From: Imbricaverruca yamaguchii
Lineage: Eukaryota; Arthropoda; Thecostraca; Neoverrucidae
Direction: 5' to 3'
Assembly (NCBI GenBank): GCA_034440575.1
Contig: JAOTOL010001308.1
Location: 124,001-188,000, forward strand
DNA: 64,000 nucleotides
The translations under genes and the position numbers were made by a program. Under the pieces are notes generated by a model. That model saw only the letters and a program-made list of their open reading frames with translations. It ran no database searches and was not told where the DNA came from. Positions 1-11,301 of this stretch are shown here, piece after piece; position 1 is the first letter of the stretch; each line of letters begins with the position of its first letter.

Positions 1-229
1 ACTATGCGGCATCGGTCAACCACAGCCACTATGCGGCATCGGTCAACCACAGCCACTATGCGGCATCGGGCAACCACAGCCACTATACGGCATCGGTCAA
101 CCACAGCCACTATGCGGCATCGGTCAACCACAGCCACTATGCGGCATCGGTCAACCACAGCCACTATGCGGCATCGGTCAACCACAGCCACTATGCGGCA
201 TCGGTCAACCACAACCACTATGCGGCATC
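1..229. repeat. 27-bp minisatellite
   Basis: About 8.4 near-identical copies of a 27-bp unit (core CGGCATCGGTCAACCACAGC) run from the window edge. The array may continue to the left. Because 27 is a multiple of three it is open in frame, giving a repeated nine-residue peptide, but there is no sign that it is translated. Confidence 0.95.
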
Positions 230-1755
230 CAGAGTCTGACGATCCAGGCCGGATAACGCAGCGGTGGGCGGACAACAGCACAGAACAGTGTGTGGACAGG
301 ACATCTGAGGCCAGCTTCACACCGGCCAGCTCTCCTCTCAGACCAAGCGAGCAGCGCCTGCCGGCGGCGGTGCCGGCGGCGGTGCCGGCGGCGGTGCCGG
401 CTGGTCTCGGTCGTGACGGGCCCGCCCGTCGGAGATCCCGGTGCTGCGGTACTGACGGCTGACCACGCCCCAGTGGAGGGTGGCGGCCCCGTCCTCTGAC
501 GCTCCGTATCCGCTGTTCAAGGCTGGCCGTCGCCACCGGCGCCTGCCCGGCTCCTGCTACGGGGCCAGCTCCTGTCTGCTAACCCGGACAGGCCGACAGG
601 GTGGGCAGGGTCAGCAGGGGGCTCCAGCTGCTTGGCGAGCTTCTGTCTGCTAACTGAGCTGACCGACCGAGGGCATGCTCAGCAGGGGAGGTTGGAGACG
701 TTGAAAACTTCATTAGTGGTTGGAAGCATTCCCGTTGGTGCACACGTCAACATCTTCGTTCCGATATTAGTTCGGCATGCCCGTCGTAAACGGGCACGTG
801 AGGCGAAGTTACGCCATTACTAGCGTTGGTCGAGCACTATTTCCGGCGAACATTCCTCAAGGGCACTCTTCGTTGTCAAATCCACCTCTGGATCGAAGAC
901 GGCGAGGAGGATCAAGTTCTCCAGAACCTGCACACCTGCATAGCTCTAAAAATGCAAAACGCATTTGTGGAATTAGGGGATCTACAACAAAAACTCACCA
1001 GAATAGTACTTTGGCTGATGGTAGCTCTGAGGGTAAATTGATAGCATGTATTCTGCTGAAAAACTATGTCATTAATGTGTGGTGACGAGGAATTTCAACA
1101 TGCTGTCTGAATTCACCGTGGTGTGGGTGTGGCTGTGAGAGGATATTTGTACGGATGCAGAAAGTTAATTAGAAATTTGTTGGTTGTGGTTTTCTGCGGG
1201 TGCCTATCGCAAAGTATACCCATCCTTGACTGGGACAATTGGTAAAAAGTCGCTAGTAAGTGTTATGCAGTCCTCCACACCTTCCAGATGTCCGGATGCA
1301 TCGGTAGAGTTTCCGCAGGAAGAAGCTAATCGTTGCTTAAAGAGGGGAAGGTCATGATTCGATAAACGGCAACAGTCAATTGAAATAGCGGAAGCTGACA
1401 TCACGGATGTAAAAATTATGTAAGTCCCTGCCCACTTCCCTGATAATGCTATTGTGCGCTGCCGTATAAAAAGCGCATCATAATTGCTTGCACGTATTTT
1501 TAATGGGTTCGCAAATATGCCATATCACATGCAAAAATGGAGCCGATTCAATCGGCCGAAATCATTTCACAAATCGTTGATTGAATACACACAAAATACT
1601 GCCACATTCCACGCGGCTGCGTTGCAAACATGGTTAGGTCGGTTTTAATCATTAACATTGCAACGACGCACAAGTACGCCATTCCACTATGGATTCCTTG
1701 TTGACGGCTGTAAACTAGGACCTCAGTCGATTGTGCACCGGCAAGCCGAGTTTTA
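230..1755. other. No gene recognised
   Basis: This stretch holds a short 12-bp GC-rich repeat (about 358-402, unit GCCGGCGGCGGT) and otherwise unique sequence. Open frames are short and without family resemblance. I see no promoter, splice-site pair or RNA gene that I can defend. Confidence 0.5.
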
Positions 1756-2472
1756 TCCTGGTCCGGAACAAGGCGGGCGGGCCCTGACCCAAGCGGTGCT
1801 GCATCCTGGTCCGAAACAAGGCGGGCGGGCCCTGACCCAAGCGGTGCTGCATCCTGGCCAGGAACGAGGCGGGCGGGCCCTGGCACAAGCGGTGCTACAC
1901 CCTGGTCCGGAACAAGGCGGGCGGGCCCTGACCCAAGCGGTGCTGCATCCTGGCCAGGAACGAGGCGGGCGGGCCCTGGCACAAGCGGTGCTACACCCTG
2001 GCCGGAACAAGGCGGGCGGGCCCTGCCAAGGCGGGGCCCTTCTGGCCAGGAACGAGGCGGGCGGGCCCTGGCCCAAGCGGTGCTGCATCCTGGCCAGGAA
2101 CGAGGCGGGCGGGCCCTGGCACAAGCGGTGCTGCATCCTGGTCCGAAACTAGGCGGGTATGTCCTGGCCCAAGCGGTGCTACACACTGGTCCGGAACTAG
2201 GCGGGTATGTCCTGGCCCAAGCGGTGCTACACACTGGTCCGGAACTAGGCGGGTATGTCCTGGCCCAAGCGGTGCTACACCCTGGTCCGGAACGAGACGG
2301 GCGGGCCCTGGCCCAAGCGGTGCTACATCCTGGTCCGGAACTAGGCGGGCGGGCCCTGGCCCAAGCGGTGCTACATCCTGGTCCGGAACAAGGCGGGCGA
2401 GCCCTGGCTCAAGCGGTGCTACATCCTGATCCGAATGAGGCGGGTGTGTCCTGACTCAAGCGGTGCTACATC
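1756..2472. repeat. 48-bp minisatellite
   Basis: About 15 copies of a 48-bp unit (for example CCTGGTCCGGAACAAGGCGG followed by GCGGGCCCTG and AAGCGGTGCT) with two or three sequence variants interleaved. One unit near 2010-2050 is truncated. The period is a multiple of three, so both strands stay open over long stretches. These frames are a by-product of the repeat. Confidence 0.95.
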
Positions 2473-3190
2473 CTGGTGCTCCGACTCTGACTTGCAGAGA
2501 TGGTGCGCCGGTGATGCGTCCTTCTCCGGACGCAATCTCCGCCATAATCTCTACCGCTGCACCCGGCGCCACATGAAGTCACGTGGCTCCCCGAGGTCGT
2601 GGCAGGTCGGGGCAGTGAAGGTCAGACAATCGTGTTGTGCGCCATCTCTATGCAACGGCCATGTGTTCAATGCTTAGGGCTCAGACTAGAAATGGGGATC
2701 ATGTTCCTGTGCCCAGTTCTGCCGCTTCGCTTACACAATTTTATGCAAACATCATGCGAGTTGGTAATCTACTTAAAATTGTCTAGATAGATGACCGGCT
2801 TTGGTGAATTATCGCTGCCTATTGTGGCCTAACACTGTGTATCGTCTTCATCGTATTTCATCCCGCTTGCCATACTTGATCCCAAACCCATGACAGTTTG
2901 GTGATTTGTTCGCGGCTTTGGAGATGAGATTCCCACGCAATAGTATAGCATAACATAATAATATATAACCATGATAATACAATAGCCCGGCCATAGCACC
3001 AAGTCCAGCTGGGGTGCGCGTCGTCAGTAACATTAGATTCACCACGGTCTGCCGACGACCGTTAGCCCGGCCGTCTTCCTCTGGATCCTGGCCGTCGCCG
3101 CGCCGCGCCTCTTCTGCGCGCAGTGCACGGGCCCGGCCCCGCCCCGCCCCGCCGGCCGGACCCGCCCCTCTCCCCCCCCCGGCCGGCCGA
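2473..3190. other. Upstream region of the cuticle-like gene, no gene recognised
   Basis: This is unique sequence that becomes strongly GC-rich over 3060-3190, just before the TATA box at 3195. The GC-rich block probably forms the proximal promoter of the gene at 3258. No other feature is supported. Confidence 0.4.
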
Positions 3191-3194
3191 CCAC

Positions 3195-3200
3195 TATAAA
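3195..3200 (+). promoter_or_regulatory. TATA box of the cuticle-like gene
   Basis: TATAAA lies 58 bp before the ATG at 3258, which leaves room for a 5' leader of about 25-30 nt after a standard 30-bp spacing. It sits directly between two GGCCGGCC blocks. Confidence 0.7.
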
Positions 3201-3257
3201 ACGGCCGGCCGACGCCGTCAAGGCATACACATTCGACGTGTCCCACCGACCAGCAAT

Positions 3258-4717
3258 ATGTTCCGCCTGGTGAGTAGCGGGCGGGCGGCCAGCCAGCGGC
3301 GCCGACACCCAGCTGCCGCAGCTGAGCTGTCCCAGCTGAGCTGTCCCAGCTGAGCTGTCCCAGCTGAGCTGTCGCAGCTGAGCTGTCGCAGCTGAGCTGT
3401 CGCAGCTGAGCTGCCACGGCTGAGCTGCCCCAGCTGAGCTGTCGCAGCTGAGCTGTCCCAGCTGAGCTGTCCCAGCTGAACTGTCGCAGCTGAGCTGTCG
3501 CAGTTGAGCTGTCGCAGCTGAGCTGTCGCAGCTGAGCTGCCACGGCTGAGCTGTCGCAGCTGAGCTGTCCCAGCTGAGCTGTCCCAGCTGAGCTGTCGCA
3601 GCTGAGCTGTCGCAGCTGAGCTGTCGCAGCTGAGCTGCCACGGCTGAGCTGCCCCAGCTGAGCTGTCGCAGCTGAGCTGTCCCAGCTGAGCTGTCACAGC
3701 TGAGCTGTCGCAGCTGAGCTGTCGCAGCTGAGCTGTCGCAGCTGAACTGTCGCAGCTGAGCTGCCACGGCTGAGCTGTCGCAGCTGAGCTGTCGCAGCTG
3801 AGCTGTCGCAGCTGAGCTGTCGCAGCTGAGCTGTCGCAGCTGAGCTGTCACGGCTGAGCTGCCCCAGCTGAGCTGTCGCAGCTGAGCTGTCCCAGCTGAG
3901 CTGTCCCAGCTGAACTGTCGCAGCTGAGCTGTCGCAGCTGAGCTGTCGCAGCTGAGCTGTCGCAGCTGAGCTGCCACGGCTGAGCTGTCGCAGCTGAGCT
4001 GTCCCAGCTGAGCTGTCGCAGCTGAGCTGTCGCAGCTGAGCTGTCGCAGCTGAGCTGCCACGGCTGAGCTGCCCCAGCTGAGCTGCCCCAGCTGAGCTGT
4101 CGCAGCTGAGCTGCCACGGCTGAGCTGTCGCAGCTGGAGAGACGCCCGCTGTCTGTCGGCACTCGTGGCGGGCTTCATAGCGATGGGAAAGCTGTCCATA
4201 GGAGGCGAAGCACCGTTTGAGAGCTGGTTTGGATTTAAGGCTTCGACTGAACGTCATACAGTTTCGATGGCAGTTGACTTTCAAAAGAAGCAACCTCACT
4301 GCAGCTAACTCGCAATAGTAGTACTGCCCGCAACTCACCCACAGCAGCATTGCCGGGCCGATTCCGATTGTTGGTCGAGCGTCGACTGCCAGTGACGGTC
4401 ACGATGGCACAGCAGTGCAGGTTTGACGACCACTGACATCTTCTCCGTCCGACAGATCGTCCTCGCCTGTGTGCTGGCGTGCGCAGTGGCCGGCCTGCTG
4501 CCTCTGGGCTACGCGGGCCTGACTCCGTACGGCACGACCTTCGCCGGAGCCTACCCCACGCCCTACGCGGCGCACTACGCAGCGCCGTACGCCGCGCCCT
4601 ACGCTCTGCCCTATGCCGCCGCCGCACCCCGCCTTCCCCACCTACGAGACCGTCAGCCACACCGTCGACATCGCCGCCGAGCCGGTCGAACAGCACGGCT
4701 ACGTCATCAAGTACTGA
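3258..4717 (+). CDS. Secreted cuticle-like Ala/Tyr/Pro-rich protein, two exons, apparent 1-nt frameshift
   Basis: Exon 1 (3258-3269) encodes only MFRL and ends at the donor gtgagt. Exon 2 (4456-4717) follows the acceptor gacag in the same phase. Joined, they make a classic signal peptide (MFRL plus IVLACVLACAVAG), then a low-complexity body of repeated YAAPYAAPYA-type motifs, typical of small arthropod cuticular proteins. A four-residue first exon ending inside the signal peptide is common in arthropod cuticle genes. The frame breaks between about 4621 and 4640. In the next frame the sequence reads FPTYETVSHTVDI and ends with EQHGYVIKY and a stop at 4715-4717, a convincing cuticle-protein C-terminus. 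One surplus base in the C run at 4627-4630 explains this, so the intended product is about 90 residues. The extra base could be a sequencing error or a real lesion. The exact cuticular subfamily is not assigned. Confidence 0.75.
3316..4136. repeat. 14-bp minisatellite filling the cuticle-gene intron
   Basis: About 58 copies of a 14-bp unit (CAGCTGAGCTGTCG with variants CCCA and CACGG) occupy most of the 1.19-kb intron. Nearly every unit contains CAGCTG, an E-box core. The unit lacks stop codons in several minus-strand frames, which creates long spurious open frames. Confidence 0.97.
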
Positions 4718-5784
4718 GCGTCCACTCCCATCTCCAACACGTCCCGTCGCCTTCTCTCCCACTGTCCTCGGCTGTTCCGAGTCTCCCCGCTTCGCTGATG
4801 CTCCAGTATTCAGCAGAGATCACACGTGCTGGGCGCCGCGCCATCGAGTTCCGGCCGCCGCCGCGCCATTGAGTGAAAGCTGACACGCGTCTGGATCACT
4901 CCCCGAGTCCGTTGGCCGAGTGGTCGGTGACGTCAGCGTCACCTGACGAGTGACGTCACTGGCAGACTCGCCGCCGACCGACACGTCGAATGTGTATTTT
5001 TGATATGAATATATCGTGAAGGCCACGCTGGGTCTCGGTTGGCCGGCTGAACGGCTGGTTGCGATGAGCTGGAACAGAGCGTGGTGAATCGCATTCAAAA
5101 GGGAATTCGAGGAGCAACTGGGTGAATATCTCACGACCTGTGTTTGTGATACGGTAGAAATTCCGGGTTCTTTCGGGAGGGAGAGGGGGAGATGCCGGAG
5201 CCCTACTTCAGCTGGAAGGAATTTTTCAGGCCCCGGTGGAAGCTTCCGGGGTTCCGTTGTACCTGTGTCTGTTGCTGTATGCCACCCTTTTTGCTCTTGT
5301 GACATGACGCCTTTGTGCAAATAAGTGACACGTTTTCGATTCAGATATCCTTCCTGGCTTACATCAATATGTTGTATTTAATGCTGATCGATGTCACTTA
5401 TATGACATCCACCCGTGTGGAAAGTCGGCAGAAGCTCATTGAATTCAATGAACGAATTGCGTCACACACCACTCTTCGACATTTGTCTGTGTGCTCAGCA
5501 TAAATATACCGTATCTCATCGCACCAAATGCCCGTATCTGAGCTTACTTAGCTTTGCTTTTTGCGTGAAATCAAATAGACTCAGCCGTTGGAAAAAGCAA
5601 ACTAATTGAACGGTGAAGTGCACATCGGAAACTAAACACGAACATTGTCCGAAATGCCTTGCAATGCTAAGTTGTTCGCATATACATCTGCGGAGGTACA
5701 GTGCTGTAAGGACGGCAACTCCCCCCCAGCCCACACACACACACACACACACAATCAACACATCAAATCGGTGATGAATGTGGA
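4718..5784. other. 3' flank of the cuticle-like gene, no further gene
   Basis: Unique sequence containing a short (AC)n tract near 5728-5752. I did not find a clear AATAAA within 300 bp after the stop codon at 4717. No other gene is supported. Confidence 0.4.
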
Positions 5785-6770
5785 AACGAAAGCGATTGTC
5801 GAATGGAACACGGTCGAAAGCGGAATCGAATCGAATTAAATACTGTCCAATCCGGAATAGTGTCCAATGGGACACGGTCGAAAGTGGAATAGCGTCCAAT
5901 GGAACGAAACTGAGAAGCAATTATGGATAGGGGGACTAGACTGGTGTCGCATGGAACCATGTCGGTAGCTGAATATGGCTGAATAGAATCTAAAAGTACC
6001 TGGGAAGAGGATGGGCTAGCCTAATGTCTAATGGAATAATGGTGAAAGCGGAATTTATTCCAAGGAATGAAGGTCGAAAGTGGAATAGCGTCGAACGGAA
6101 TCACGCTGAAAGTGGAAGTGATCAGTGATCACATCACATCACATCACAGTGATCTGGAATGGTGTCGAATGGGAAAACGTCGAAAACTTAGCACAGGGAA
6201 AACGATCATGCAAGAAAAGCGCAGAGGAGTGTCTATATGAATATGGGGGCAGTACAGACCGCTGATTGGGTTAGGAGATTATGTTAGCCTAGGTTAGGTT
6301 GGGTTAGGTTTGGCCTCGCAACACCATCGCTGCGTCATTCTTGCAGAAGGGATTTCTCTGGTCTGGGTTTTCGAGTATATTCTATTCGAGGCTCTTACAA
6401 TTCATCCTTTCTCGGCGTTATTCCATTCGAAATGATTCCACTTTCAACTTATTTCATTCGATCCTATTCCTCTTTCGGTAATGTTTCATGCACCACTAGC
6501 CCAGTGTCATCAAATGAAAAACCTTCTATCTCCAGATAATTTTTTCATCGTATCCCATTTAACGCCTATTCCACTTTCGACTTTGTTCCATCCGATGCCA
6601 GACCGATTTCGACCTCATTCCGGTTCAACCATATTCCGGTTTCAACCCAATTCCGGTTTCGACTGTATTTCATTCGACCATGTTTCACGTTCGACATTGG
6701 TCCTTTCAAAACTCGTTCAGCTCTGCCTATCTCCATCCACTTCTGGACCTTGTTCCATTGGACACCAGGC
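5785..6770. repeat. Degenerate short repeat in two opposite-facing arrays
   Basis: Between about 5785 and 6190 the motif GAATGGAACACGGTCGAAAG and variants recur every 20-35 bp. From about 6400 to 6770 the reverse-complement form recurs (TTCCATTCGA, CCACTTTCGA, TTCCGGTTTCGAC). The two blocks therefore face each other across about 200 bp of unrelated sequence. Confidence 0.7.
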
Positions 6771-6959
6771 GTGGACGCCGTCAATGCTAATCCAGCGTGA
6801 TCAGACGTGGATACCGAACGGTCGCTGTTGCGCCGTAAACGGTTGTTGCCCGCACAGTGCGATCTGTTACGGGTCTTGCTGCTGCTGCTTGCTGCTACCA
6901 GCCGAGAGACGTCCACATGAGGGACGAGGTGCAAGTCGCAATTCGCGCTGCCTTCATTT

Positions 6960-7130
6960 ACACAGACGGGCCCGCCCGACGCGCCGCCTGTCCGGCCCAC
7001 CCTGTCCGGCACGCCGCCTGTCCGGCTCGCCCTGTCCGGCCCGCCCCGACGCTCCGCCTGTCCGGCCCGCCCGACGCTCCGCCTGTCCGGCTCGCCCTGT
7101 CCGGCCGGCCCGGTGCGCCGCCCTGCCCGG
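6960..7130. repeat. GC-rich degenerate repeat
   Basis: Recurring CCTGTCCGGCCCGCC-type units about 15-20 bp long. GC content stays very high to about 7300. Several long open frames cross this block on both strands but show no domain, and I attribute them to the base composition. Confidence 0.7.
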
Positions 7131-7319
7131 AAGGCCGGTCGCATCCGTGGCCGTCTCCGGGAGGCGTCCGCCGGTCCGAGGCCGTCGCCAGGGCCGCGGC
7201 GACGACCACGCCCAGCATGGCCGCGCACGCCGGCGGCGCCGTCCGCCGGCACAAGGTGGTCGCCTCTGCTGGCAGTGGCGCAGCCAGCGTCTCGCCGCTA
7301 CGGGGGGCGCACTAACGGC

Positions 7320-8180
7320 TCCTCCTAAAATGAAACTCCGGACCAAAGAGGCACAGGTGCCTGCACGAAGGTGTGCGAATAGCGAACGCACAGGCATATA
7401 ACGAATAAACACATCAGCAAGCAAGCGTTATGGTAGGATGCAACAGTGCAACAGATAAGGCATTCGTCACGGAGGTAGCATTCGCAACAAGCTAGCAAAC
7501 ATCACACCCGCTAGCGGACAAAATCCACTCCCTCCATCAATAGCATGCCAGCGTCATTTGAAGACCGAACCAGACTCGAGAGCAGGTGCATCTCATTACC
7601 TGGTCACGCTCAGCAAAAAGGTGTTCTGTGTACACCTACCGGCGCAGTAAATGTGTCATATAATTTGACCTTGCGAAGCTAGCTGGCTTAGCCTTGCTAA
7701 GTCTTTTCTTCTTGCTAAGGACGGGCACACGCTTTAGGAGACACGGGCCTCCCCTGTCTCCCGCTTCTTAGGGACTCCCCTAAGGCAAAATTTCGGAAGT
7801 CGGGTCAACGAAATGGTAGATGGCAAGACAGATGATGGTTGGCAGACGTTCCAAGTTGACAAGATTCACGCAAACAGAACGCAAGCTTGAAACAGAAAAC
7901 GTTTACTGTCGTGGTTCTCGCAATTAGCAGCTTTTAGTTTCTTGATCTGTCAACTGTTGCAACCGTTCCCACTTACTCTGCACATGTAATGAAAAATATA
8001 ATCGATAGAGGCTCTTCACTAGGTGCGTTGAACGATATAAAACGCACCTATTTTTACATCCCGGTCACTTGTAGCTTCTTAACTCGCTCCGAAATTGCAG
8101 GCGCATATATTCCTGTGATATCTTCCAGTGAGTGCAACGAGAGGAGGAACACAATATTTAAACAATGTGCAAGCAATTTT
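7320..8180. other. No gene recognised
   Basis: Unique sequence of ordinary composition. I see no convincing coding exon, RNA gene or element. Confidence 0.4.
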
Positions 8181-8189
8181 CAGCAGCGC

Positions 8190-9310
8190 CCAAACACAGC
8201 GACACACCGCATCGCTCAACACACTGGTGCATTGCACAACGACACAATGTCTCGCTCCGTACACTGCTAAACAACACAACGACACACCTTCTCGCTCCAC
8301 ACACTGGTGCTACACCACACGACGACAGTGTCTCGCTCAACACAGTGCTACACCACACAGCGACACAACGTGTCTCTCCACACATGTGCTCACTACACAG
8401 CAACTCACCGTCTCGCTCCACACACTGCTACACCACACGACGACAGTGTCTCGTTCAACACAGTGCTACATCACACAGCAACTCACCGTCTCGCTCCACA
8501 CATTGCTCACTACACAGCAACTCACCGTCTCGCTCCACACACTGCTACACTACACAACGACGCACCGTCTCGCTCCATACACTGCTACACTACACAGCAA
8601 CTCACCGTCTCGCTCCATACACTGCTACACTACACAACGACGCACCGTCTCGCTCCATACACTGCTACACTACACAACGACGCACCGTCTCGCTCCATAC
8701 ACTGCTACACTACACAACGACGCACCGTCTCGCTCCATACACTGCTACACTACACAACGACGCACCGTCTCGCTCCATACACTGCTACACTACACAACGG
8801 CGCACCATCTCGCTCCATACACTGCTACACTACACAACGGCGCACCATCTCGCTCCATACACTGCTACACTACACAACGACGCACCGTCTCGCTCCATAC
8901 ACTGCTACACTACACAACGACGCACCGTCTCGCTCCATACACTGCTACACTGCACAACGACGCACCGCCTCGCTCCATACACTGCTACACTACACAACGA
9001 CGCACCGTCTCGCTCCACCCACCGACGCACCGTCTCGCTCCATACACTGCTACACTGCAAAACGACGCACCGTCTCGCTCCATACACTGCTACCCTACAC
9101 AACGACGCACCGTCTCGCTCCATACACTGTTACACTACACAACGACGCACCATCTCGCTCCATACACTGCTACACTACACAACGACGCACCATCTCGCTC
9201 CATACACTGCTACCTGCACACACCGCCTGCTCCAAACTTAACTACACAACGACGCACCGCCTCGCTCCATACACTGCTACGCCACACAGCGATACGCCGC
9301 CTCCCTCCAC
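8190..9310. repeat. 40-bp minisatellite
   Basis: About 28 copies of a 40-bp unit (CGCTCCATACACTGCTACAC plus TACACAACGACGCACCGTCT). The left third (8190-8560) is more diverged and the centre (8560-9000) almost uniform, the usual picture of an array homogenised from the middle. The unit has few stops in plus frames, so three overlapping long open frames appear, none of them a credible gene. Confidence 0.97.
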
Positions 9311-11301
9311 ACAGTCGCTCAACATCACCTTCCACTTTCGCTGCGAATCCTTCTCGGGTGACAAGCCGGAGCTCCTTGAGCTACGATTTACCTTTTTGCA
9401 TAGCACAAAACTAGGCCAAGCCATTTAAAGCCAAACACCATCATTCTTCCCTGCTGTCGTAAGCCATATGCACGTATAGTATTTCGCATGAGGTAGGCAG
9501 GCACCGATCCAATTTGGCCAAAGCTGACGGTTTTTCCTATAGATTGCGTTTGGATTTTTATCTTCGGGCTTTTTGAGCAGCTTGGATTTTCCCTTCTCAG
9601 GTTTTTCGAAACTCTAACCATAAACAAACACCTTCAGGTTGAAGGTCGGGCCTGAGCCCACGGCACGCCCTGGACGCCGGGCCTCCGCTTCGCTCCAGGT
9701 CCCAGGTGGCCAGCCTAGTCTGTCCGGAGGCTATGAAACTGTCCACCTTTACCTGTTCTGAAACTGTCCACCTGTTCTACTGTACGATATGCATGTACGT
9801 ATGTATGTCTGTATGGCATCCTGTGTGTGATGTATGTACCGGCCCTTTACGTCAAGTTCTTTGTTTGCCGGCGACTGACATCTTTCAGTATCTTGCTTGT
9901 TTGTTATCCTGGACGCCACATAAGCCGGTTCAACGTAACCTTTCCTTAACGTAGCAAATCTCTAGCGGAAGGCAATTTGCCACTACTAAAGAAAAAAACC
10001 GGTTAATCAACTTACCCCGATATGGGGGTAATTTGTTACTGACGATGTGCTAAGCTGATAAATATCAGGTAAATAAAATAGATTGTCCATAGTTGGCATT
10101 AGTTTGGGTCACCTGGAAGGTCCATATTTGACGCTTACAATAATACCACGGCTAATTTCACGCTCATGGTTATGCCATTTATGGAAGGCGCAAACATTCA
10201 TCCCATTGTTGCACCTTTTCCTTCGTTCAATGATTTCCGTCTTGTGAGAAATGACGGTAAAAGTGTTCACTAAGACGTAAGCTAATGCTACCTATAGATA
10301 CTATGTCTTATGTCACTTGCATTCTATCAACTTACCCCACCGTCAATAACAACTTACCCTTATATCGGGGTAAGTTGACGAACCTGTAGTCGTGCGATGT
10401 TCTGCTCTCTGGTGGAGTCAAGAGGATGCCACGAAAAATAATAATCGGGGATGACACCAGAAAGCTTAGGCTTGGCGTAGGTGTGTAACTATCTACTCGT
10501 TTCCATTCCAAAGTGATGACCTCATTTAAGTTTCGACAACATTGTATCAACGAGACTCGGTCTCCACTATGCCAATCAAACATGTTGTTTATGTTTTGTT
10601 TTCAAAAGCAGGAAGTCGGTTGCCATGTCTACCACACATGCTGCTACTAATACCCTCTTCTCGACAGGGTCTATAATGCCCATTGCTTTACCCGATGGAC
10701 GATCTCAATAACTACTGTATGGATTTTCATGAAAATGGCTCTAAAATAAACTTGGACATTGAGTTAAGGCCCATTTAGTCATTTCCAGCCGATACAATTA
10801 GGTAGAAAACCACGAAATGAAGGATTGAAACCAAATTTTCCCCATGGATTATCTACCAAAGAAATGAACAGCGCCAAACACATACTAATCAACGTCATTT
10901 TACTGTACTAAATCAGCTGGGGCGGTTAAGAGAAAAATCAACATGAAATAAAAAGTTCTTAACACGGAGGTCAGCACAACCGTGAGCCAAGGTTTCAGTC
11001 ATCCTACAAATTTATCACCTATCACTAATTGAATTGTGATGTTACCCATCTCTAATTGAACTGGGATGTGATGGATTTCTACATTTCACGCAATCTTCTC
11101 TTCACTGAGTCAACTGATCTAATATAATGAAAAGGCATTGATCAATGTGTGTTTGTCGCAATTCTGTAACTTACTTTCGTAGATCGTCCATCGGGCAAAT
11201 CTCGAATTTTAATCCCTCATTTCATGGCTCATATTTGACTGAACAGTCAACTATGTCGTGTTTAAATTGCAGTCATCGATCTCCGCGCGTGTGGGTGAAT
11301 T
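9311..11301. other. No gene recognised; one short hairpin
   Basis: Unique, mostly AT-rich sequence. At 10350-10377 there is a perfect 10-bp inverted repeat (CAACTTACCC / GGGTAAGTTG, 8-nt loop), and a related CAACTTACCCC lies near 10010. No exon is supported. Confidence 0.4.

Noticed and set aside
1548..2454. Long frames on both strands over the 48-bp repeat
   Set aside because: The repeat period is a multiple of three and the unit lacks stops, so open frames are automatic.
3039..4199. A 386-codon open frame on the minus strand
   Set aside because: Nearly all of it is the 14-bp satellite, read as a 14-residue repeat. It crosses the intron and promoter of the plus-strand gene, with no start context or domain.
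6265..6310. Arthropod telomere repeat (TTAGG)n
   Set aside because: Only a few imperfect TTAGGTT strings here and near 52470, with no array.
6481..7424. Several 150-300 codon frames in a GC-rich block
   Set aside because: Frames overlap on both strands, are dominated by Arg, Pro and Ala, and match no family; GC composition explains them.
1..9310. CRISPR array
   Set aside because: The repeats are contiguous without unique spacers, and the DNA is eukaryotic.
8128..9428. Three overlapping plus-strand frames of 358-428 codons
   Set aside because: All are translations of the 40-bp satellite in different frames; no frame is preferred over the others.
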